Positions 24,170 to 32,787 of a DNA stretch of 64,000 nt are shown piece by piece. The notes under the pieces are model-generated. The model ran no database searches and was not told the DNA's origin. It saw only the letters and a program-made list of their open reading frames with translations. The DNA is from Gelatoporia subvermispora B (lineage: Eukaryota > Basidiomycota > Agaricomycetes > Polyporales > Gelatoporiaceae). The first letter of the stretch is position 1, and every line of letters begins with the position of its first letter. The stretch is taken from NCBI GenBank assembly GCA_000320605.2, contig KB445792.1, positions 1,245,581 to 1,309,580 of the forward strand, read 5' to 3'. Made by a program: the position numbers and the translations under genes.

Positions 24170-25132
24170 ATTGGCGATAGCAATTTGGTGACAGCAGAGT
24201 AGAAACTGTGCGACATCAGGTTACTCCAGGACTACGACAATGTTGCAACGACTTACCAGAGAAGAAAGCAGAGCAATAGAGACCTAGAGGCCAATGTTCT
24301 CTGGATACGAGCTTTCTAACCGATGGCGATGCAGGGTGTCGCAGATGCGCGAACGAGACTCGAGGCTGACATACTGTCACTAAATTGCAACATTTGGACT
24401 GTGACCAGGGCGGAGGCATCGGTCGGATAATATTACTCCGTAAGGCCTGATGACTTGTTGACTCCAATTTCAAGAGAAACACTGAGAATCTGCATTATAT
24501 CGTCCAGAGACGACTTTTACAGGTACAAACTTCCCAATGTCCCAGAGCTGGGAGGCCCAGTGGGGTCATCGTCAAGAATGACGACGCTATAACTCACGGC
24601 CTCCCACCATACGACATATGCACGCGGTAATTAAGGTGGTGAAAGGCCATTAATCAAGGGTGCTGTTCAGTTAGACGGGGAGGACAAATGTTCGGACGAG
24701 GACAGGCAGACACTGAGCAGAACGAAGGACTCCACAGAGAGGGACTATAATGAAGGCACGCGGCGCTTCCATTGCCGAGACAGGCCAATCATGATCGAGC
24801 GGTGCGAGATCTAGATCGGAGCTGTCGAAGCGCCAAACGCGCCTGGCCAGATCTGGTGCGATTGGCCAGGATCGGCCTGATCATACCGTCCCCACTGCCT
24901 CTAGTGCTCGTATAGCACTGCACTCGCAGCGAGCAGCCCGTTCTCTGGCCCTGAGCAAGGGCCGACACGATCCAGAGCAACGCTCTAATCTCACGCCCAG
25001 ACTGCCCATTTACCCAACCCTGCACGGACACTCTCGCATCCCACCCGCACCGCTTCACGATTGGCTGCCTGGCAATCGCACAGAACATCTCCACATTCGC
25101 CTTGGCCCAACGCACCATCCCAGCTCCCACAA
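24170..25132. other. Divergent intergenic region without a supported gene
   Basis: 963 bp between the ThrE-like gene (left, minus) and the GNAT gene (right, plus). Only short, non-overlapping open frames occur. CCAATC/GATTGG boxes are visible near 24785, 24860 and 25056. The last lies 77 bp before the GNAT ATG, a sensible place for a CCAAT-binding-complex site. Confidence 0.5.
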
Positions 25133-25804
25133 ATGGCAGACTCCACCCCAACAAAGTCGAAGAACCTCCACATCCGGCGCGCGACCGCCGCCGACGCGCC
25201 CGCGCTCTCGCGCATCTGCCTGCTCACGGGCGACGCGGGCGCCTCCGCCGCGCCGCTGCACAACCACGGCGAGCTGCCCGGGCTCGTGTGGGCGGAGCCG
25301 TACGTGCACATGCCCTCCGGGCTCGGCTTCGTCCTCGCCGACGCCGACGCCGACGCGGGCGACGCGCCGCTCGGGTACATCCTCGGCACGCCCGACACGC
25401 GCGCGTTCGAGCGCGAGCTCGACGCGGCGTGGTTCCCGCGCCTCCGCTCCGCATACCCGCTCGACGTCGACGCGCCGGGCACGCAAGAGCGCACGGAGGC
25501 GGACGCGCGGTACGTGCGCCTGCTGCACGCGCCGCCGCGCGCGGGGGCGGCCGCGCTCGCGTTCTCGCCGGCGCACATGCATGTCGACCTGCTCCCGGCG
25601 TGCCAGCGCCAGGGCTGGGGGCGGCGGCTCGTCGCGGCGCTGGTGCGGGCGCTGCGGGAGGAGCACGGGCTGGGCGCGCTGTGGCTCGGGCTGGACCCGC
25701 GCAATGTCGGCGCGCGGGCGTTCTATGAGCGGCTGGGGTTCCGCCCGCTCGAGGGCGCGCCAGAGGGCGTGATGGGGCTCACGTTCGAGGAGTTCAAGGA
25801 GTAG
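25133..25804 (+). CDS. GNAT-family N-acetyltransferase, intronless and very GC-rich
   Basis: A single open frame of 223 codons from ATG 25133 (context ACAAATGG; an in-frame ATG at 25061 is possible but adds nothing recognisable). Gcn5-related motifs are seen in order: LHIRRATAADAPALSRICLL at the N-terminus (beta1/alpha1), GYILGTPDTRAFE (motif D/A approach), HMHVDLLPACQRQGWGRRLV (motif A, acetyl-CoA pyrophosphate loop QRQGWG), and LGLDPRNVGARAFYERLGF (motif B). The body resembles fungal and bacterial acetyltransferases of unknown substrate. Third-codon positions are almost all G or C, which also keeps five long spurious frames open on both strands. The absence of introns and the composition set it apart from its neighbours. 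Confidence 0.85.
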   Translation: MADSTPTKSKNLHIRRATAADAPALSRICLLTGDAGASAAPLHNHGELPGLVWAEPYVHMPSGLGFVLADADADAGDAPLGYILGTPDTRAFERELDAAWFPRLRSAYPLDVDAPGTQERTEADARYVRLLHAPPRAGAAALAFSPAHMHVDLLPACQRQGWGRRLVAALVRALREEHGLGALWLGLDPRNVGARAFYERLGFRPLEGAPEGVMGLTFEEFKE

Positions 25805-27778
25805 AAGGAGGGAGGGAAGGACGCAGGGACTCAGGGCGACGGGCGGGGAGAGCGGATATGGCGGATGCACGGGAAGTTACGGACACTGGCAATGGAATGG
25901 AAGATACCCCGGGCAAAGGCTACGCGGGAGATGCACAGCGGACATTATTGACGTAGTCTCGGATGGAAGCTCTCGCTCGTGTGCCGGCCGAACTCTCGCG
26001 CAACGAGGCCATGCAACGCCACGCCGCCCGCGCCCTGTCGATTGGCCAGAGAAGGCGTACTCGGCGAGTGTGCGGCGGCCCATCGGTTGGGTCGTCCGAG
26101 GGGCAGTCAGCTGGGGAGCTCCCCGCGCGGGGATAAGCAGCCCAAGCCAGCTCTCGCTCAGTCAGCCCCGCGCAGCCTCCGAGCACCTGACGTGTGTAAC
26201 TGAATGGAATAGAGACCTCGGAGCGGCGGGAACAGGATTGGTCTAGCCCGTAATAGCTCCCATTCAAAGGCGAGAGTCGGGGATTCTGCTTGACGTCAGG
26301 GTGCATGCTTATATACCCTGGCCAATCAGCGGAGACTGCGTCATCCCTGGAACCGTGCATGCACAAAACGGGCACAAAGCCTGAAGCAGCGGTGCTCTGC
26401 CGGCGACATCGAGGGTCCCGCACGTGTCCGAGTAAGCCCGGGTCCCTCGCGTGGCAGCGTTGGGAATCGGAGAGGGAACTCTGGCCGTGGCGGACCTCCG
26501 CTTCCAAGCGAGTTCAGGTTCACTTGGACGTCTGTGGAAACAACAGAGACAGTGATTTAGCGTCGTGAACACAGCCTTTTGGGGGCGTACCAGTCTGGAC
26601 TTGCGCAGAAGATTGTTCGCTCGTAGTCGCTGACTGACCCGCTTGCTAACTGTGCCCCTCGAGATTGTGTGCTCGAGTTTCCGAGCTGCTTTGCCGATCA
26701 GGGATTCCGGTTGTGCTCCCCACGGAGACCGACACCTGGGATGAATAAGGTCAAATACACGAAAGCCAAAATCCTTCCAAAAGGGGAGAGAGCGGCCTTG
26801 TCGGCTTTGTCTATTCACGGTGCTCAACTGCCATTGGCTGATGCGCACCGACTTCCAGTACTGTCATGATCGGCATATCCTTGTTCGAAGGCATTTTGGT
26901 CGCTGTCGAAAGCAACAGGCAGGATTGCTCACACGACGACGAGAGCAGCGTGAACGCGATCGAGAAGCATCGATCATCGCGGAAAGCATAAATGAATTCG
27001 ATCACCTGCACAGGAACATCGAAGCCAGCGGTCGCCAGGCTGCGCGTGATATCGTCAAGCAGCGCCATCACCCAGGGCGATGTACTCCCAGAACAAAGAT
27101 GCTGTGCGTCCTGGGCTGGCAACGCACCGACACCGCCCAGGAACACCTATAGAATCGCAGTTGAATTCCCAACAGTGCTGGCACAGGGACGTCGGCCATG
27201 GCGATTTATTTGTAGACTGGAGGGAATGGCAGACGACGTGCGATAGCAGAATCGTCGAATCGTCGTCCTTCAGCGCATCCCCCAGACGATGTGTGCGAAC
27301 CTATCTGCGAATCGAACAACGCACTCGACTCGTTCGCTCTGGGGAGTAAAGCCGCCGCTCAAAGTCATTTTCAAGATGACGTGAGCCGAAACAACTCCGA
27401 GATGGTCAGATTGAGCCTGCACTGAGCCTCAGCCGCCGAATCTTGCCAAGCATTGACGATGTCGGGGGGCACAGTTCGATATCTGGTTTATAGCATGGCC
27501 TGGTTAAGCACGATCCACGCCACCCACGATGCATGTGTGGTGGGTCGGGGCCATGGCCCCACATTCACGCGCTGCAGGTCGCAGCTCATATACAGAAGGA
27601 GGGCTATGGGAGTCTGTAGCCACCGTCTGGACCTCACCCATCGAGTCTTCGAAGCTCCGTCCATCAGACAGCAGTCGAGAGCCAGGCTTGTGTGGCTGCC
27701 GGCGGAGATACGAATGCAGAGGGTGTGCAAAATTCGAGTTCCAGGCTACGGGCTGGGTACATGCGACATGGTGGCGTG
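25805..27778. other. About 2 kb spacer without a recognised gene
   Basis: Frames of up to about 190 codons exist on both strands but none shows a family motif or splice-consistent extension. The best of a poor set is a minus-strand frame at 26811-27146 containing MALLDDITRSLATAGFDVPV, which I cannot assign. CCAATC boxes occur near 26039, 26236 and 26322. The last sits beside a TATA-like element and a CRE (separate entry). Confidence 0.4.
26291..26327 (-). promoter_or_regulatory. Promoter-like cluster: CRE, TATA-like element and CCAAT box
   Basis: Within 37 bp there is a perfect 8-bp CRE palindrome TGACGTCA (26291-26298), a TATATAAG element on the minus strand (about 26308-26316) and a CCAATCAG box (26322-26329). 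Read on the minus strand the order is CCAAT, TATA, CRE, as in a compact core promoter. No recognised gene lies downstream, so it may drive a noncoding or unrecognised transcript, or be chance. Confidence 0.3.
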
Positions 27779-28724
27779 CTACTTTGCACCTCCCGCGGGT
27801 CCTGCGCCCTCCTCCTCCTGCTGCGCGGGGGCGAGCACTGGCGCGTGCGTCAGCGAGCGAGCGTGCGAGAACGGGTAAACACGCACCGAGCGCGAGAAGC
27901 GCGACGACGATGTACACCCAGTACTTCTGCAGGAAGGACTTCTCGGGCGGGGCCACGGCGGGCTTGCCCTCGGGGGTGAGTGGCGGCGGGACGCGCAGCT
28001 GCGGCCTGGGCGCGCCCAGTCAGTTCTGCTCTACGAATTTAGGCTCCAGCGCCGCCTCGACTGCGCCCCGTGCAGATGCACGCAAAGAGCTCGCGACGAG
28101 AAGTACGGGGAGCACGAGGCAGTGGAGTATGTGGGAGGAACGCACCTTGGTGGGCGGTGCGGGTGCACAAAGGCGACGGACGCGTTGAGCGTGCGGGCGA
28201 GGTCTGGAGGAGGCGCGCCGCGGCGCGGCCTGGGGCACGCGCCGTCGTGCGGGACGGGCCCTGCAAAGTAGTCGAGTGCGAACGGGGCGCCGCCTGCGGT
28301 GAGGTGCACGCGGATGTCTTCTGACGTCGCATGCAGGAGATGGCACTGCGCGGGGGTCAGCGGGTGCGCCGAGACGGGTCTGCGATGCGGGCTTGCAGGG
28401 AAAATGTGGATTAGAAAGGATACTGACTGCTTTGACCGCTGCGACGGCCCACTGCGCGGGGCTGGTGTCGCCGGGGTGTTCGAGGGCCAATTGGTAGAAG
28501 GCGCCGTCTAGAGCGGGCTCGTCGCGCAGGAGGTCGAGCGGGGAATGGAGGGATGGCAGGGCGGCGGTCGCGAGGGGGAAGTCGGCGCGGAGGAGGAAGG
28601 GGACGGCATCGTCGATGGAAGGGCGGTAGATCCTGTGGAAGAGGCGGAGGGAGTCGGGCGGGTCGGATGCTGCTGCTCGGACGAAAGGGAGGGACACGGA
28701 AAGGGCAACGAGCCAGAGCAACAT
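27779..28724 (-). CDS. EMC10: ER membrane protein complex subunit 10
   Basis: Four exons give about 230 residues. Signal peptide MLLWLVALSVSLPFVRAAAS, a luminal beta-sandwich domain (FHRIYRPSIDDAVPFLLRAD, FYQLALEHPGDTSPAQWAV), then across an 82-nt intron CHLLHATSEDIRVHLTAGG. After a second intron (28006-28145) comes PPPLTPEGKPAVAPPEKSF. The anchor FLQKYWVYIVVALLAL is the single transmembrane helix and matches the human KSFFAKYWMYI segment. The tail ends QQEEEGAGPAGGAK at the stop 27779. EMC inserts tail-anchored and multipass proteins in the ER, and EMC10 is a luminal-facing accessory subunit. Codon usage is strongly GC-biased. The gene follows the spacer and is divergent from the next one. 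Confidence 0.85.
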
Positions 28725-29539
28725 AACGAGGGATGCGTGTGTCGGCGTAGACTCGGCCTGGATGGATATGTCGCCGCAGCCACAGGTGTCGCTACAGGTG
28801 TCGCCGCAGCCTGTAGACTGCAGAGGATGGCTCTGGACGTTGCTGGACGGCTCGCTAGGCGGGCGTCTGTGGAGGCGCGACGGGGCGGGAGCCAATGAAG
28901 AGTGAGCCGCCGGGGAGCTGGGCGCGTCGTTGCCCGTCCAGCCCATTGGCCGATCGCAGGCGTGCTAGCCTGTTATAGAAAGTACCCCTGAGGCGCTGGG
29001 CGATGACGCTGGCGGCCAGTCACAGCGCAGGACGGGGACGCGCGCCAAATCGCGGGAGCCAGTCAGAATGTGGCCCCGCTATGTGTATTGCCATTCTGGG
29101 CGGGAATATTCCTGGCCCAATCTGGCCTCCTGCTCCACTGCGCCCATTGACCCCGTGCCCAGCCCCCTCGCGCCTCCTCGTTTTCTCGTTTATCCCTCCT
29201 CCCCCTCCATAGTCTGTGCTCATCGTTGCTGCTTGCATCCGCTGGTATGTCGCATCGAGCTCCTGCATCGTCCTGTGGGCGCAAGACTGGGATGCGTCGC
29301 TGATTGGACAGCCGCCGTGGGCGGGTGCTGATTGGCTGGCTGCCTATCCAGGAAGTGGCCTGGAACGCTATTGGTCTGGACACAGCGATGCGTTTCGTGT
29401 GCACTACGGTCGAGACTCATCCAACGTCCCATAAATCCCACCAGCCCGCCCATGTCAATCTCACAGCCCCGCAGCCTCTTCCCTCTTCCCCCCACTCCCC
29501 TCCTCTAACCCTCTCAATCCTCAATCCTCTTCTCCCGCG
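28725..29539. promoter_or_regulatory. Divergent spacer with clustered CCAAT boxes
   Basis: 815 bp between EMC10 (minus) and the 201-residue unknown (plus). GATTGG/CCAATC boxes stand near 29117, 29302 and 29330, with a further ATTGG near 29370, so three fall within about 70 bp and 170-240 bp before the ATG at 29540. A long C/T-rich tract (29456-29535) leads into that ATG, as in many fungal promoters. No coding frame is supported. Confidence 0.45.
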
Positions 29540-30145
29540 ATGAAGTACCGTTCAGAGTCCCCCGATGACCTCCCGGAGAGTGGTCTCCCGACTCCCCCGC
29601 ACTCCCCCCGCGCACTCGAGCCCGCCGACTCGGCCGTCTTCCTCCTCGACTCCCTCACCACCTTCTACCAGCAGGAGCGCTACTGGATCCACCACACCCG
29701 CGCTGCCCTAGAGCTTGCCCTCACAAAGGGCATCGACGCCCCTGCCATCACCTTTCCCTCCTCTGCATCTTCATCCACGAGCACGTCTTCCGAGGCGACC
29801 TCTCCTGCGTCGTCTCTCGCATCCCTCCCGGGTTCGTCGCCCGAATGCCCATCCAGCATGAACTCCGACGAGCCGGTCGTAAAGACCGAGCCAGGCTCGC
29901 CCCCGTCTGTGTCCACAAAGCACACGCGGTGGTTGCGGCGCAAGAACATGATGAAGCTCAAGCTCGACGGCATCTCCTCCCAGGCGCACGCACGCCGACG
30001 CCGGCCACACCGCGCGCCACCGACAGAGCCCGGCGCGCGGTTGCTCGAGATGTTCTCCGAGCTCGTGGACGCACGCATGGAGAGCTGCCAGCGAGTCTCG
30101 CGGCTCGTCCGAGAGGCGGGGCGACCCGACCTGTGCATGTGTTAG
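29540..30145 (+). CDS. Intronless gene for a 201-residue protein of unknown function
   Basis: A single open frame, well placed after a C/T-rich leader. The protein starts MKYRSESPDDLPESGLPTPP, then SAVFLLDSLTTFYQQERYWI, a predicted amphipathic helix that continues into TRAALELALTKGID. Next is a Ser/Thr tract of about 45 residues and EPVVKTEPGSPPS, which resembles a sumoylation motif (VKTEPGSP) as found in transcription regulators. A basic patch (HTRWLRRKNMMKLKLDG) and a C-terminal helix (ARLLEMFSELVDARMESCQR) follow. I do not recognise the family. The PTPP and VKTEP motifs and the basic patch would fit a nuclear protein, but that is inference. The frame is GC-biased, consistent with real codon selection. 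Confidence 0.65.
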   Translation: MKYRSESPDDLPESGLPTPPHSPRALEPADSAVFLLDSLTTFYQQERYWIHHTRAALELALTKGIDAPAITFPSSASSSTSTSSEATSPASSLASLPGSSPECPSSMNSDEPVVKTEPGSPPSVSTKHTRWLRRKNMMKLKLDGISSQAHARRRRPHRAPPTEPGARLLEMFSELVDARMESCQRVSRLVREAGRPDLCMC

Positions 30146-30895
30146 TTTTTCCTGGTACGTACCCCTTTCCGCTCGCGTAGAAGCCCGACGCTGACTTAGC
30201 AGGCGCAGCCGCTATTTTATTGCTTAAACCGGATACCATTTGCAGTATGCTGTATGCACACGGCGACACACGATGCCGGATGACCAGAAAGAGCACGATG
30301 CCGGGGAGGCTGGGTCGGGCGAGGCGGGGGGCGCAGGCAGTCGAGGCGCGGCCGAGATGGCAGGAGGTTACAGTTCCGGAGGGCGAGAGCAGTCGAGAGC
30401 GCCGAAGAGACCAATGAGGGAGCTTGCGGGGATCCGCTGTAGAGGCAGTTATGGCTATTGTTATGCGTCTGTGTCTGGATTGCAATGCATCGTTGAACAG
30501 CATAACACATCGCGAAGTGATTCCATGTCAAGTGAGGAGAGATGGATGCGTTAGCAACAAGGGAGAGCGACATCAGTGAGCGATAGCAAGATGGCCAATC
30601 CTTGGCCAGCATCGAACAGCCGCACTTTACGAGTCACGTGCTCGGTGGACTGAGCCAATGAGGATGCCAGGCTGTGATTGGTCGCGCCACAATGTAAACA
30701 CAGCCAAGCAGACTGTGTGGAGGGATCGGCCGAAATAGGCAGTTGCCTAGAGGAGGGCTTGTCAGCGTCTGTCCGCCATCGCTCTCGTCGTTCAGGCAGT
30801 GCTCATCCATACTCTCATCTGCACACGCATCCCCTTGTCCACGCCGTTCGCTCTCACCTCCCAGTCTCCTTGCGCCTCGCTCGCGCTCGCCTTTC
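30146..30895. other. Spacer before the BSD2-like gene
   Basis: 750 bp with no supported frame. CCAATC/GATTGG boxes lie near 30595 and 30676. The latter is about 220 bp before the start codon at 30896. The final 100 bp are C/T-rich. Confidence 0.4.
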
Positions 30896-32476
30896 ATGCC
30901 TGCCCGCTATGCGCCCATCCCTGGACCCTACAACGACCCAAGTGCTCAGAACGAGATGGAGGCCGCTTTCGACGATTCAGACTCGGACGACGACGACGAG
31001 CACCCCCTAGTCCCCTCAGGCCGCAACGGCTACCACTCCCTCCCAAGCACAGACCCGCACCCAGACCCGCTCTCGCCGTCCCTTTCCGCCCCTCCTGACC
31101 ACGCACACGCACCACCGCCGCCCGTGCCAGGCGCATACGACTTTGAGAACTCCGACTACGACTATACCCGCCCGCCCCCCGGCTCCCCGCCCGCGCCGTC
31201 TGCGCAGGCCCTCCCGAACGAGTTCGGAAACTCGAACGGCCTCGTGCCGTCGTTTGATACCGTCCAGACAGATGCCGCGCGGCCTTCGGGCTGGTTCAGG
31301 CGGACGGCTGCTGCGGTCCTTCCAACACACTACGTCCAGCGGCTCGGCCTCGCCCCGGCGGTCCCCCGCGGCGCAGTCGGCGGCGGCACAGGCAACGACG
31401 GAGTCTTTGCGAACGTCACCGCAAAGCCCTCGCGGCCAGTCCGCATCCAGGACGGTGAGTGCGCCATCATGATCCTGCCCCGTGCGTGCTGATCAGATCA
31501 GGGGACGAGACGTACCTCGTGCCCGAGGAGGCGCAGAAGGACGTCCCGCCGTCGTACGCCGCCGCGCAGGCGGACGCCGTCCCGCCGTACTGGGAGACGA
31601 CGATCCACGCGCCCTCCGCCGCGACGACCGCGGGCGAGGTCATCATCGACGGGCTCCCCACCGGGAGCCTCTTCTCCTTCCTCTGGAACATGCTCGTCTC
31701 GATCTCCTTCCAGTTCGTCGGCTTCCTCCTCACGTACCTCCTCCACACGACGCACGCCGCGAAGCTCGGCTCGCGCGCGGGCCTCGGCATCACGCTCATC
31801 CAGTACGGCTTCGCGATGCGCAGCAGCGAGGACTACTCCGAGCAGGACAACTGGTGGAAGCCCCCCGAGCAGCCGCGCCCGACGTTCGACACCGCTGCGG
31901 AGGCGGAGGAATACTTCAAGAACCTGAATGCCACTGCGAGCGCGCCAGACGCTCTGCCGACTATGGACGTCCCCCCGCCGTCTTTCCTCCTCGGCGATGC
32001 CACATCCGAGTGGCTCTCCTTCCTCCTGATGACCATCGGTGCGTCCCCCGTGTGAGACCGCCGCTCCCGTCCTGATCGCTGATTTGACGCCGTTAGGCTG
32101 GTTCATCCTCCTCACTTCGCTGCTGTCCTTCTGGCGAGTCAAGCGCTGGGAACGCGGCATCCTCTCCTCGCAGCGCGATGCGCCCGCACCTGGGCCGTCA
32201 GACGCCGCGGGCAGCGCGCCTGTGATCTACTCGTTAGAGCGCATATTCGGCCTGCGCGGGCTCGCGGATGGCTCGCTTGTGCGCGCGGGGCTCGGGATCA
32301 GCGGCGCACAAGAGGAGGAGGAGCCGCCGCAGCCGCAGCCGCGCACATATGAGCCAACGGGGCAGTATATCCTCCCGCTCGACCCCGACAACCCGGAACG
32401 CAACGGGCACATTGCTCAAGCATTCGCGACCGAGGCGCGGTTGCACCATGACCTGCGCTCAGCGGGGTTAATTTAA
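30896..32476 (+). CDS. BSD2: BSD2/NDFIP-like adaptor for Rsp5/NEDD4 ubiquitin ligases
   Basis: Three exons give about 500 residues. The first (from MPARYAPIPGPYNDPSAQNE) is acidic and proline-rich with PPPPVPGAYDF and DYTRPPPGSPP. The second has VPPSYAAAQAD, a PPxY-type motif (PPSY) that would bind the WW domains of Rsp5/NEDD4. Hydrophobic segments follow: SLFSFLWNMLVSISFQFVGF, LLTYLLHTTHAAKLGSRAGL and, across the last intron, WLSFLLMTIGWFILLTSLLS. Cytosolic PPxY motifs plus about three membrane helices define the NDFIP/Bsd2 family, which recruits the ligase to Golgi and endosomal membrane proteins, including metal transporters. The start ATG 30896 follows a C/T-rich leader. A longer in-frame ATG at 30743 lies in leader-like sequence. 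Confidence 0.85.
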
Positions 32477-32787
32477 ATAGACGGTAGCGGGATGAGAAGT
32501 CTGTCGACCGGTTTGTTATCTTGTTCACACGTATACCGCCGTACTCTAGTCGTTGTGATTAACCGTGGAGGGGAACCCCGGATGCTGAATTGGATGGACA
32601 TCCTGGACTGTTCGGGTGGCCGTGCATATCTGCTGTGATATTCGCCTTCGATGTACTTTTATCAGCAAACTAGTCATATACATTCATTTATGTCTTGTCG
32701 CTCCGCTCCCGGGAGGAGCGATAGATCTTCAGCACATGCAGTACACGACACGTTCTTCTAAGTCCTCAGCCCCCTGCCACCGTGCTC
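32477..32787. other. Convergent 3' spacer
   Basis: 311 bp between the stops of the BSD2-like gene and PheRS beta. AT-richer than the flanking coding sequence, as expected for polyadenylation regions. I see no gene. Confidence 0.4.

Noticed and set aside
25055..25870. Long open frames on both strands across the GNAT gene (up to 271 codons)
   Set aside because: They are Arg/Ala/Pro-rich products of extreme GC content without motifs. Only the GNAT frame has a recognisable fold.
28006..28145. In-frame TGA within EMC10 (28020-28022)
   Set aside because: It lies in an intron. Using the AG just before 28005 joins the exons in phase and gives the conserved KSFLQKYWVYI end.
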